Of a stretch of DNA of 64,000 nt, positions 16,731 through 25,538 are shown piece after piece. How positions within the stretch are numbered: the stretch's first letter is position 1; every line of letters starts with the position of its first letter. The translations under genes and the position numbers were made by a program. The notes beneath the pieces are model-generated. The model had not been told where the DNA came from and searched no databases. It was given only the letters and a program-made list of their open reading frames with translations. This stretch comes from Kiritimatiellia bacterium (GTDB lineage Bacteria > Verrucomicrobiota > Kiritimatiellia > PWTM01): NCBI GenBank assembly GCA_026417735.1, contig JAOACR010000010.1, positions 1 through 64,000 of the forward strand. Direction: 5' to 3'.

Positions 16731-18140
16731 ATGCCCAACGCAACCCACCGCCGGATGTGCGCCGCGCTGGCGCTGGCCGCCGCGCCGCTGCCGACCGACG
16801 ACGGTTACCGCGGTATCTGGTACTTCAACCAGCCGACGCGCGACGAGTACCGCTACAAGTACAGCGGCGGCATGGCCACCTATCCGCAGCAGCACGTCCC
16901 GATCGCGATCTACTGCGCCGAGGTCCGCAAAACCTTCTTCGTGTACGGCGGCACCACCGCCCGCGCCCCCGGCGACCGCCAGGAACTGCTGCACATGATC
17001 TCATACTTCGACCACGAAACCGGCCGCGTGCCCCGCCCCCGCATCCTCCTCAACAAACACACCGACGACGCGCACGACAACCCCGTCCTCTCCGTGGACG
17101 CCGCCGGCCACCTCTGGATCTTCTCCGCCGCGCACGGCACCGCCCGGCCCGCGTTCATCCACCGCAGCCGCCGCCCGTACTCCATTGACGAGTTCGAACG
17201 GGTGGCGGTCACGAACTTCTCCTATCCACAGCCGTGGTACGTGCCGGGTGACGGCTTCCTCTTTCTCCACACCCGCTACCGCGGCGCGCGCGAGATCAGC
17301 CCCGCCGCAATCCGCTGCCTCTTCTGGAGCACCAGCCCGGATGGCCGCAGCTGGGCGGAGCCGCGGCTGCTGGCCGCGATCGAACAGGGCAACTACCAGA
17401 TCAGCTGGGGCGATGGCCGCCGCATCGCCACCGCCTTCGATTACCACCCGCAACCCGTCGGCCTCAACGCGCGCGCAAACCTGTACTACCTGGAAACCCG
17501 CGACTTCGGCCGTTCCTGGCAGACCGCCGACGGGCGCACCGCCGACCTTCCGCTCACCCGGCCGGACAATCCCGCGCTCGTCTACGACTCGCGGCGCGAC
17601 CGCCGGCTGGTCTACCTGAAGGACCTCGCGTTCGACACCGACGGCCGCCCCGTGGTGCTCTACCTCACCAGCGCCGGCTACGAGCCTGGCCCCGCCAACG
17701 ATCCGCGGCAGTGGTGGGTCGCGGTCTGGACCGGCCGCGAGTGGCGCCATCATCCCGTCACCCGCTCGCTGAACAACTACGACCACGGCTCGCTCTACCT
17801 CGAGCCCGACGGCACCTGGCGGATCATCGGCCCGACCGAACCCGGCCCCCAGCGCTACAATCCGGGCGGCGAAATGGCGATGTGGGTGAGCACCGACCGC
17901 GGCGCAACGTGGCGCCGCATCCGCGAACTGACACGTGGCAGCCCACGCAACCACAACTACGCGCGCCGCCCGCTACACGCCCACCCGGACTTCTACGCGA
18001 TCTGGGCCGACGGCCACGGGCGCGAACCGTCCGAATCGCATCTGTACTTCACCGACCGAGAGGGCACGCGCGTCTGGCGCTTGCCGCCCGTGATGTCCGG
18101 CGAGTTTGCGGAGCCGGAGCCGATGCCGGTCACACCCTGA
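16731..18140 (+). CDS. BNR-4 repeat-containing exported protein
   Basis: 469-aa beta-propeller-type protein. The mature part opens with DDGYRGIWYFNQP and has KYSGGMATYPQQH and FFVYGGTT. This pattern is characteristic of the BNR-4 family of PVC and Bacteroidota bacteria, relatives of which include ulvan-type polysaccharide lyases and uncharacterised sugar-binding proteins. Internal Asp-box-like turns (STSPDGRSW, STDRGATWRR) support a propeller. A short Ala-rich segment at residues 9-18 is a weak signal peptide. No strong ribosome-binding site precedes the ATG. Catalytic activity cannot be claimed from the motifs. Confidence 0.78.
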   Translation: MPNATHRRMCAALALAAAPLPTDDGYRGIWYFNQPTRDEYRYKYSGGMATYPQQHVPIAIYCAEVRKTFFVYGGTTARAPGDRQELLHMISYFDHETGRVPRPRILLNKHTDDAHDNPVLSVDAAGHLWIFSAAHGTARPAFIHRSRRPYSIDEFERVAVTNFSYPQPWYVPGDGFLFLHTRYRGAREISPAAIRCLFWSTSPDGRSWAEPRLLAAIEQGNYQISWGDGRRIATAFDYHPQPVGLNARANLYYLETRDFGRSWQTADGRTADLPLTRPDNPALVYDSRRDRRLVYLKDLAFDTDGRPVVLYLTSAGYEPGPANDPRQWWVAVWTGREWRHHPVTRSLNNYDHGSLYLEPDGTWRIIGPTEPGPQRYNPGGEMAMWVSTDRGATWRRIRELTRGSPRNHNYARRPLHAHPDFYAIWADGHGREPSESHLYFTDREGTRVWRLPPVMSGEFAEPEPMPVTP

Positions 18141-18153
18141 TCGCGCCGCGGCG

Positions 18154-18198
18154 TCCAATCCTTGGAACGCGAACAGCCGGGCACGTCCAACCCTTGGA
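18154..18198. repeat. 45-bp element: two 13-bp imperfect palindromes 32 bp apart
   Basis: TCCAATCCTTGGA at 18154-18166 and TCCAACCCTTGGA at 18186-18198 start exactly 32 bp apart, 14 bp after the BNR-4 gene stop. Each is an imperfect palindrome (TCCAA-ycc-TTGGA). The same two palindromes, in the other order and with the same 32-bp offset, occur inside recD at 49965-50009. The 19-bp cores differ. It is probably a dispersed small palindromic repeat. Confidence 0.65.
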
Positions 18199-18802
18199 GA
18201 CTCCCGCCGCGGCAAACAGCTGGGCGGCACGCCCGGCGCGCTCACCTCACCGCTTCTCCGAGGCCGCCGGCAGGCTCTGCCCCGGCGATCGTTGACGCGC
18301 AGGTCTCTCGCGACGCCCCGTCCGCCCCAGCGCGCGCCATCCCGTGGGCACCGGCGAGCGATCCGGTGCTCTCCCGGCCGGTTCTCCCCTCGCAACTCGG
18401 TGCGCTCGCCGCGCCGCCGGGTGTGCGGGGCGCACAGTCTGGCAACGACGACTGGCCGCCGGCGCTCACCGGCTACGAACCGTTCCGGCGCGGCGTCGCC
18501 GCCCGTCGGCCACCGGCCAGAGGGCGTTCGCGGAGGTGCTAGAGCCGCTGGCGAGACGCCCGCGCGGCGCGGTCATCCGCACCGGCCGGCGAAACGTGGA
18601 GCCCTCGCTCGACGATACGTTCGGGTCCGCTCGGTTGATCCTCGGAACGGGCTGGCCGGTGGGGGAGACCACCGCATCGGATGCCATCGCCGTTGCACCG
18701 GCGCGCTGCGCACAGCGCTTGGCGCGGCCAAGCGCGGCGATGGTATCCCCCCGCGGGAGCCACCGCTCGCGAGGGCGGGTCGCGTTCGGTATGGTGGGGG
18801 GC
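18199..18802. other. About 600-bp stretch without a recognisable gene
   Basis: All six frames were inspected. The longest open stretches are Arg/Pro/Ala-rich and show no domain, signal peptide or good ribosome-binding site. Composition is like that of the neighbours. It may hold the promoter of the downstream glycosyltransferase (no convincing hexamers found) or the remains of a gene too decayed to recognise. Confidence 0.5.
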
Positions 18803-20416
18803 ATGGGCGCAGCACGAACGCGTCGCCGCCGCCTCCGCCGCGAGACCCTGGCGGTGCTCGCGGTGCTGCTGGCCAGCGGCGTGGTGCTGTGTGTGAGCGC
18901 GGCGCGCATGCCGCTGTGTCGCGAGCAGGAGCTGCGCGTGGCGCTGACCGCGCGCACGATGGCGCAATCCGGCGGGTGGCTGCGGCCGGAGTACCGCGGC
19001 ACCCCGCGCTACCAAAAGCCGCCGTTGATGTACTGGCTGACCGCGCTGACCTATCGGGCGGCGAGGACGACGCGCGTGGCAGCGATCGCGCGGCTTCCCG
19101 GCCTCGCGTTCGCGCTGGGGCTGCTCGCGCTGATCTACGCGGGCGGCCGGAGGCTGGTGGGACGCCGCGGTGCGGCACTGGCGACGGCGTTTGCGGCCGG
19201 GTCATATGCGATGCTGCGGTTTGGCTTCCGCGCGGAGGGCGACATCGCCCAATCATTCTGGACCGCCGCGGCGGTGTTCGGCGCCGGGCATGCGCTGCGC
19301 GCTCCCCCGCGAGCGTGGTGGTGGTGGCTGGCCGCGGGCGCGGCGGCAGGCGCGGGCATGCTGGCCAAAAGCCCCGCGCCGCCCGCGATTCTGCTGCTGA
19401 CGGCGGCCTCCGCGGCGGCGCTGCACGCGCCGCTACGCCGCGGCCTCGCCCAGGGCCTGCTCCTGGCGATCGCCGGCGCCGCCGCGCTCGCGCTGCCGTG
19501 GTACGCGGTGGCGCTGTTCGGCCCTGCGAGCGAGGCGGCGGGCCGTGCCCTCGCCAGTGAAATGTCCGCGCTCATGCGCCGGCCGACTCATCCGGGCCCG
19601 TGGTTCTACTACCTCTACGCGCTGCCGGCCGCGCTGGCGCCCTGGAGCCTGGCACTGCCGGCCGCGCTCGCGCGGCTGGCGCGCCGGGTACGCGGACGCG
19701 CGCGCGAGGCGTTGCTGGCCGGCTGGCTACTGGCGGCGCTGTTGTTGCTTTCCGCGATGCGCAACAAACAGATCCACTACACGACCCTGCTGTTGCCGCC
19801 CGCCGCGCTGGCGCTGGGCGGCTGGGCGGCCCGCGTGCGCACCCGGCGTGCGGCGGGGGCGCTCACGTTCTACGGCCGCGCGATCGCGCTCACGCTGTTG
19901 CTGGCCGGCACCGTGTCCGCGGTCGCGGCGCCCGCGCTGCGCGCCGCCGGCTGGCCCACCGCGATTGCACTGGGCCTTGCGCTTACGGTGGCCGGCACCG
20001 CCGCTTGGCGCGCCGCCGAGCACGCGCCCCACATCCCCGCCCCGGCCGCGCTCGCCGGCATCTTGCTCGCCGCGCTGACGTTGAGCGGCCCCTGGGCACC
20101 ATGGATCGAAAACGAACACATCCTGGTACCGTTTGCGAACCGGCTCGCGGAGCGGCTGAGCGCGGAGACGACCGTCTGGGTCGCCGGCGACGATGACGGT
20201 GCACTCGAGTTCCACCTCGGCCGGCCCGTTCGCACCGCGCCCGCATTCGAGACCGCGTGGGCGGCGGCCGCACCCGGCGACGTGGTCGTCGTGGCCGCGA
20301 CCGACCATGCCCAGCGGTTCCCGGACAGGCCCGCTCCGCTCTGCGAGGTCCGCCATCGCGCGCATCGCGTGGCGGCCTACCTGCGCGCCCCCGCCACCCT
20401 CCGCGCGCCGCGCTGA
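18803..20416 (+). CDS. ArnT/PMT-type membrane glycosyltransferase
   Basis: About 537 aa, polytopic inner-membrane GT-C enzyme using a polyprenyl-phosphate sugar donor. After the first membrane helix, the first periplasmic loop contains CREQELRVALTARTMAQSG with the acidic residue typical of this fold, then YQKPPLMYWLTALTYR, which is diagnostic of ArnT/4-amino-4-deoxyarabinose transferase-like and PMT_2 proteins. Roughly 10-11 further hydrophobic helices and a short soluble C-terminus follow. The ATG at 18803 sits after GGGGGG; ATG 18791 is in frame. The acceptor (lipid A or a protein) is unknown. Confidence 0.82.
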   Translation: MGAARTRRRRLRRETLAVLAVLLASGVVLCVSAARMPLCREQELRVALTARTMAQSGGWLRPEYRGTPRYQKPPLMYWLTALTYRAARTTRVAAIARLPGLAFALGLLALIYAGGRRLVGRRGAALATAFAAGSYAMLRFGFRAEGDIAQSFWTAAAVFGAGHALRAPPRAWWWWLAAGAAAGAGMLAKSPAPPAILLLTAASAAALHAPLRRGLAQGLLLAIAGAAALALPWYAVALFGPASEAAGRALASEMSALMRRPTHPGPWFYYLYALPAALAPWSLALPAALARLARRVRGRAREALLAGWLLAALLLLSAMRNKQIHYTTLLLPPAALALGGWAARVRTRRAAGALTFYGRAIALTLLLAGTVSAVAAPALRAAGWPTAIALGLALTVAGTAAWRAAEHAPHIPAPAALAGILLAALTLSGPWAPWIENEHILVPFANRLAERLSAETTVWVAGDDDGALEFHLGRPVRTAPAFETAWAAAAPGDVVVVAATDHAQRFPDRPAPLCEVRHRAHRVAAYLRAPATLRAPR

Positions 20417-20493
20417 GCAGCGCCGCCCGGCTCGTCAGCAGGCCGCCGGCCGGGTAGCATCGGGCGCTCGTACACGGCACCGGAGACCCGAAC

Positions 20494-21720
20494 ATGTTTG
20501 ATCTGCAATCGCGTTTCGCACGGCGCATCGGCGGCGCGTCGTTCGGCGAATCGAACGCGATCTACAAGTTCGAAAAGATCAAGCGCGCAAAGGCCGCCGC
20601 GCTCGCGGCGCGGCCGAACGTGGAGCTGCTGGACTTTGGCGTCGGCGAGCCAGACCAGATCGCGCCGGCCCCGATCCGCGAGGCGCTGAAGCTGGCGGTG
20701 GACGACCCCGCCAACCGCGGCTACGCGGACAACGGCATCCGCGAGTTCCGCGTCGCGGCCGCGCGCTACATGGCCGAGTTCTTCGGCGTGCGCGACCTGG
20801 ACCCCGACCGCCACATCAACCACAGCATCGGCTCGAAGTCCGCGCTCGCGATGTTGCCGCTGTGCTTCGTGGACCCGGGCGACGTGGTGCTCGCCACCGT
20901 GCCCGGCTATCCGGTGATGGCGACCCACGCGCGATACCTCGGCGCGCGCATCGTGCCGGTGCCGCTCCGGGAACAGAACGGCTTCCACCCGGACCTCGAT
21001 GAGATCGCGCCGGCGGATGCGGACGCGGCGAAGCTCTTCTACGTGAACTATCCCAACAATCCGACCGGCGCGGCGGCGACGGACGAACTGTTCGACCGGC
21101 TCATCGAATTCGCCCACCGCCACAATGTGTTGATCGTGCACGACGCCGCCTACGCGACGCTCGTCTATGACCAACCGCGACGATCGATCCTTTCGCGTCC
21201 CGGCGGCCTCGAGTGCGCGATCGAGCTGCACTCGATGAGCAAGTCCTACAACATGACCGGCTGGCGGCTGGGGTTTGTCGCCGGGCCGGCCCGCGCGGTG
21301 CAGGCGTTTGCGGAGGTGAAAGACAACACCGACTCCGGCCAGTTCAAAGCGATCCAGCGCGCCGCCTGCGCGGGCATCGCCGACCTCTCGCTGGCGGAGG
21401 CGATCCGCGAACACTACCGCCGCCGGCTGGTGCGGCTGGTGGAGGTGCTGCGCGGCGCCGGCTTCGAGGCGCAGATGCCGGGCGGCACGTTCTACCTGTA
21501 CGTGCGCGCACCGCGCGGCGCGGGGCCCACCCGCTTCGCGACCGCGGAGGAGGCCTCGCAGTATCTGATTCGCGAGCACTCCGTCTCCACCGTGCCGTGG
21601 GACGACGTCGGCGCGTATTTGCGATTCTCTGCGACGTTCGAGGCGCGAGACGAGGCCGACGAGTCGCGCGTGCTCGACGAGCTCGGCCGCCGGCTGCGCG
21701 CCGCGCGGCTGTGGTTCTAG
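20494..21720 (+). CDS. dapL: LL-diaminopimelate aminotransferase
   Basis: PLP enzyme converting tetrahydrodipicolinate directly to LL-diaminopimelate for lysine and peptidoglycan; 408 aa, fold-type I. The N-terminal segment FGESNAIYKFEKIK and GVGEPDQIAP, the NPTG-type loop YPNNPTGAAA, and PLP Lys250 in SMSKSYNMTGWRLGF match the DapL family. The DapL route is typical of Chlamydiae, Verrucomicrobia and relatives, which supports the lineage guess. A closely related aminotransferase of other specificity cannot be excluded without alignment. The next gene follows after about 12 bp. Confidence 0.85.
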   Translation: MFDLQSRFARRIGGASFGESNAIYKFEKIKRAKAAALAARPNVELLDFGVGEPDQIAPAPIREALKLAVDDPANRGYADNGIREFRVAAARYMAEFFGVRDLDPDRHINHSIGSKSALAMLPLCFVDPGDVVLATVPGYPVMATHARYLGARIVPVPLREQNGFHPDLDEIAPADADAAKLFYVNYPNNPTGAAATDELFDRLIEFAHRHNVLIVHDAAYATLVYDQPRRSILSRPGGLECAIELHSMSKSYNMTGWRLGFVAGPARAVQAFAEVKDNTDSGQFKAIQRAACAGIADLSLAEAIREHYRRRLVRLVEVLRGAGFEAQMPGGTFYLYVRAPRGAGPTRFATAEEASQYLIREHSVSTVPWDDVGAYLRFSATFEARDEADESRVLDELGRRLRAARLWF

Positions 21721-21732
21721 GGAGTGGCGCCG

Positions 21733-22917
21733 GTGGCGGTCTTTTCGCTGGGCTATCCGGAAGCGCTGGAGCGGGCCTGGCTGCGGCTGGCCATGCGCGC
21801 GACCGGCGCCACATCGCCGGAGGACGCCTGCGACCGGCTCGCGCGCGCGGCCGCCGAACTCTCCGATCGCTTCACCACCGACCGCGAAGCCGGATTCGGC
21901 GGATACGGCCGCGATGCGCGGCTGACCGCCGCCTATGGGCTGTTCTTTTTCCCTCGCACCCACGTTCGCGCGCGGCTCGTGTTGGCGGAGTGTGCGACGG
22001 TCGCCTCCGAGACCACGTGGTTTCGACTGCGCCGGCCGGACGTTCTCATTGCGGACATCGGCGCCGGCACCGGTGCGGCGGGGCTGGCCGCGGTGGACAT
22101 CGTCCGCGCGCTTCGCCCCCGCGCCCGATGCCGCCTCCTCGCCTGTGACCAGCACGCCGGTGCACTGGACCGACTCGTCGGCCTCGCGCGCGAACTCGGC
22201 AGCCGCCGTAATCCGGTGGTGGTGCGCGCGCCCGCCGACGCGACCGTGTGGCTACCGCCGGAACCGGTGGACATCGCGATCGCCGGCTTCTCACTGAACG
22301 AGATGTTTGAAACCGCGTCGGACGCAACGGTGCTGGAGTGGATGCGACGGCACATCGAACAGCTGCGGCCCGGCGGATGGCTGGTGCTGCTGGAACCGGC
22401 GACCCGCGCCTGCGCCGTGCGGATCGAGCGTCTGCGCGACGCGCTCGCCGTGCGCGACGATCTGCGAATCCTCGCCCCTTGCCCCCACCACCGACCCTGC
22501 CCGATCCTCGCGCTGGGCCGCTCCAACGTGTGGTGTCACGAGGTCCGGCGCTGGAACGTGCCGGCCAGCCTGCGATGGATGAACCGCCGGCTACATCGCG
22601 ACATCGGAGTGCTCTCGTACTCCTTTCTGGCGGTCGAGCGCGCCCCCGCACCGGCCGCCTCCTCCGACCCCTCCAGCGGCCGGCTGGTCGGCCCCGTGCG
22701 CCACACCGGCGGCCGCATCCAGTCGTGGCTGTGCGCCGCGGACGGCTCGATGCGCTCCTGCGAAGTGCTCACGCGCCATCTCGAGCGCGCGCGGACCAAA
22801 CGCCTGCTCGAGCAGCTCGAACGCGGCGCGCGCGTGCGTCTGATCGGCGCCGAACTGATCGGTGACGGCCGCATTCTGCGCGGACGCGACTTCGAACTGG
22901 CCAGCGGCCCGGACTGA
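21733..22917 (+). CDS. Rsm22-family (METTL17-like) small-ribosomal-subunit methyltransferase
   Basis: About 394 aa. SAM motif I is LIADIGAGTGAAG, followed by GFSLNEM, a family-specific post-motif. Three cysteines in the pattern CPHHRPCP...WCH (22486-22545) and another Cys pair near WLCAADGSMRSC match the Fe-S cysteines of Rsm22/METTL17. Those proteins act in small-subunit rRNA maturation in mitochondria; bacterial members are poorly studied. The GTG at 21733 has GGGAG eight bases upstream; a GTG at 21724 is too close to the ribosome-binding site. Probably co-transcribed with dapL. Confidence 0.75.
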   Translation: MAVFSLGYPEALERAWLRLAMRATGATSPEDACDRLARAAAELSDRFTTDREAGFGGYGRDARLTAAYGLFFFPRTHVRARLVLAECATVASETTWFRLRRPDVLIADIGAGTGAAGLAAVDIVRALRPRARCRLLACDQHAGALDRLVGLARELGSRRNPVVVRAPADATVWLPPEPVDIAIAGFSLNEMFETASDATVLEWMRRHIEQLRPGGWLVLLEPATRACAVRIERLRDALAVRDDLRILAPCPHHRPCPILALGRSNVWCHEVRRWNVPASLRWMNRRLHRDIGVLSYSFLAVERAPAPAASSDPSSGRLVGPVRHTGGRIQSWLCAADGSMRSCEVLTRHLERARTKRLLEQLERGARVRLIGAELIGDGRILRGRDFELASGPD

Positions 22918-22996
22918 TCGGCCGCGCGGCTGGCCGCACGCGCGGGTCTTCGGTAGAGTGCAATCCGCCCCCCACGGGGGGTTGAGGAGAGCCGCG

Positions 22997-25021
22997 ATGA
23001 TCCGAATCCGCTTCGCCGGGTCGGCGGCCGTTCTGTTGCCGGTGGCTCTCGTCGGCGCCGCCGGGACCTCCCCGCCGCTGCCGCCACCGCGCGCATGGCT
23101 GCAGTACGAAGTGATCCTCTGGGTCGGCGAGAGCGCGCACAGCGACCCCTCACGCTGGCCGCTGTTCCTGCAGCGGTTGCGCGAGCTGGGCGCGACCGCC
23201 GGCATGGTGCACGGCCGTGCCGCGCCGGACCCGTGGGTGGCCGCGGGCGTGCGGTACTACGTTGAGAACGTCGTCAACCGCGGCCTCTGCCTCAAATGGA
23301 ACTCGTCCGTGCGGGACTGGAATGCGTTCATCAACCGCTGGATGGCGACCCGCGACCCCGCCGCGTTCGTGCGCGAGTACGGACTTTATGATCCCGAGTG
23401 GCGCGCCTGGGCCCGCCGCGAGGCGCGCGAGAGCGCCCGCCGCCATGCGCCGCACTCGCCGCTGGCCTACAACCTGCGCGACGAGCTCTCGATCACCATC
23501 TCCGCAAATCCGTTCGACTACGACTGGTCCGGCCCCACCCTCGAAGCGTTTCGCGCGTGGCTGCGCAACCGGTACACCGATCTGGACGCGCTGAACCGAG
23601 CGTGGGCAACCCGCTTCCCGGACTGGTCGGCGGTCCGTCCCTTCTCCACCGACGAGATCAAACACCGGATGGTCTCCGGCGCCGACCACCCGCAGGGGGC
23701 ACCCGACTGGTCCGCGCTGGCGCGCGTCGTGTTCCGGGCGGAGGAAGCGCGCCGGACGCCCCGGCGGTGGAATTTCGCGCCGTGGTGCGAGTTCCGCACT
23801 TTTCTCGACCAGACCTGGGCCGAGCTGCTCGACGAGCTGCGCCGCGAGATGCGCGCGGTCGATCCCCTCACACCGGTGGGCATCGAGGGCACGCAGATGC
23901 CGCACGCGTTCGGCGGCTTCGACCTCGAGCGGCTGGCGCGTGCGGTGGACTGGGCGGAGCCCTACGACATCGGCGCCGCGCGCGCGATCTTCGGCTCGTT
24001 CATGGAGGATCGGCCGCTGCTGAGCACGATCGGTGAGGCGGACGAAGCGACCGCGCGCCGTCGTTTGTGGCGTCTGCTGCTGGAGGGCGACCGCGGCTGC
24101 ATCCTCTGGTGGAGCGAGGACTGTCTGCAGTGGGACGCGCCCGATCTGCCGCTCACGCCGAAAGGTCGCGCGCTGGCCGCGGCGGTGCGGCCGCTGCGGG
24201 GCCCGCTCACGGAGCTGTGGCTGCGCGCGACGCCGGAATGGGACCCGATCGCGATCCACTATTCGCAGCCCAGCATCCAGGTGAACTGGCTGCTGGAGTC
24301 CACGGTGGACGGCCGCACCTGGCCGCGCCGCTTTTCCAGCTACGAGGCGCAGCACAACCGGCAGGCCGCGCTCCGGGTGCGATGGCTCTCCGCTCTGCGC
24401 GCCGCCGGCTGGAGCCCGCGCTTCCTCGCGTCTTCCCAGATCGAGGCCGGTGAGCTGCTCCGCGGCCGCTGGCGCGCGCTGGTGATGCCGGGGTCTTGGG
24501 CGATGTCGGACCGGGAGCTCGCAGCGCTGCGCGAATTTACCGCCGCCGGCGGACGGCTGATCTACGACGGCGAGCCCGCCGCCTGGGACGAGCGCGGACG
24601 GTTGCGCGAGACCGCGGCGATGCCGCCACAAAGCTCGGATCCGCCGCCCGATCCGGTTGCGCACTTGGCGGATCTTGCCCCACCGCTGCGCGTCGAGGGC
24701 GGCGGGCCGGTCGCAGTGTTCCGCCGCCGGCTCGACGCGGTGCGGCTCGTTGGCCTCAGCCCGGAAACCGGCGCAACGATGGGCGAGGACCTCACCATCA
24801 CCGAGCGGGCCGCGGCAGACGCCACCGAGGTTGAGGTGGTCTTCGCGCAGCCGCTGCACGCCGCGGATCTTCGCACCGGCCGTCGGTTCGGCCGGGTCGA
24901 CCGCCTGCGGCTGCGGCTGGACCCCGCGGAGCCGCCGTTGCTGGCGGTCAGCGATGCGCCACTGCCGGAGGCCAGCGACTTGGTTGGCGCGCTGCTCGGT
25001 CCCGCCTCGGGCCCGAGATGA
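22997..25021 (+). CDS. Exported GH42-like beta-galactosidase-type glycosidase
   Basis: About 674 aa with a signal peptide at residues 1-22. A (beta/alpha)8 barrel includes LAYNLRDELSIT (probable acid/base Glu) and PVGIEGTQ (candidate nucleophile Glu). A glutaminase-like beta/alpha domain follows: ALVMPGSWAMSDRELAALRE and AAGGRLIYDGE, as in the trimerisation domain of GH42 enzymes. GAGGAGA precedes the ATG at 22997. It probably acts on galactoside or related plant or algal glycans in the periplasm. The family call rests on layout, and GH42 membership needs a profile search. Confidence 0.65.
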   Translation: MIRIRFAGSAAVLLPVALVGAAGTSPPLPPPRAWLQYEVILWVGESAHSDPSRWPLFLQRLRELGATAGMVHGRAAPDPWVAAGVRYYVENVVNRGLCLKWNSSVRDWNAFINRWMATRDPAAFVREYGLYDPEWRAWARREARESARRHAPHSPLAYNLRDELSITISANPFDYDWSGPTLEAFRAWLRNRYTDLDALNRAWATRFPDWSAVRPFSTDEIKHRMVSGADHPQGAPDWSALARVVFRAEEARRTPRRWNFAPWCEFRTFLDQTWAELLDELRREMRAVDPLTPVGIEGTQMPHAFGGFDLERLARAVDWAEPYDIGAARAIFGSFMEDRPLLSTIGEADEATARRRLWRLLLEGDRGCILWWSEDCLQWDAPDLPLTPKGRALAAAVRPLRGPLTELWLRATPEWDPIAIHYSQPSIQVNWLLESTVDGRTWPRRFSSYEAQHNRQAALRVRWLSALRAAGWSPRFLASSQIEAGELLRGRWRALVMPGSWAMSDRELAALREFTAAGGRLIYDGEPAAWDERGRLRETAAMPPQSSDPPPDPVAHLADLAPPLRVEGGGPVAVFRRRLDAVRLVGLSPETGATMGEDLTITERAAADATEVEVVFAQPLHAADLRTGRRFGRVDRLRLRLDPAEPPLLAVSDAPLPEASDLVGALLGPASGPR

Positions 25022-25048
25022 TCCGGTCGCCGCCGTGGGCGACGCAAT

Positions 25049-25510
25049 CTAATCCATGCGACGCTGCGGGTCGGGCAGCACGAACACAAAGTGGGATTCG
25101 GCCGTCGTGCCGTCCGGCTTCGGCTCCAGCAGCGTGACCAGCACGTGGAGGTTGTCCGGATAGTCTTCGATCGGTCGGGTGCCGTAGTAACGCTGGCGGT
25201 TCCCGTGCTCGTCCGGCGTCTGGCGATACAGCGTGTCGAAGAGCTCGCCCTCCGCGGTGTACACGCGCACCTGCTCGATGCGGTCGCTGTACGCTGCCGG
25301 AAAGACCAGCTTCAGCGTGCCGCGGCTGTTCTCCGGGTTGTTCACAAAGCCGCCGGGTCCGTCGGCGAGGTTGCGCCGCTCGACGTGGCTCAGAAAGGTT
25401 GCGGCGTTTTCATCGGCGACCGGCGGAACATTGCCCTGGCCGGGCTCAAACTCACAGCCCAGCAATAGCACGATAAGGATGGGCGCTGTGATTCGGATCG
25501 TTGTCTGCAT
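25049..25510 (-). CDS. Small lipoprotein of unknown function
   Basis: 153 aa. A short N-terminal hydrophobic segment ends in a lipobox, VLLLGC, with Cys at residue 19, so it is lipidated. The mature domain has beta-rich text such as RGTLKLVFPAAYSDRIEQVRV and LLEPKPDGTTAESHFVF, which looks like an immunoglobulin-like or carbohydrate-fibre domain; I do not recognise it. AGGAG precedes the ATG. It lies 28 bp downstream of the envelope protein gene at 25539-26402 and is probably in the same operon. Convergent with the GH42-like gene. Confidence 0.75.
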   Translation of the reverse strand: MQTTIRITAPILIVLLLGCEFEPGQGNVPPVADENAATFLSHVERRNLADGPGGFVNNPENSRGTLKLVFPAAYSDRIEQVRVYTAEGELFDTLYRQTPDEHGNRQRYYGTRPIEDYPDNLHVLVTLLEPKPDGTTAESHFVFVLPDPQRRMD

Positions 25511-25538
25511 TGCATGATCTCCTGAGCCGCGGCGGCTG

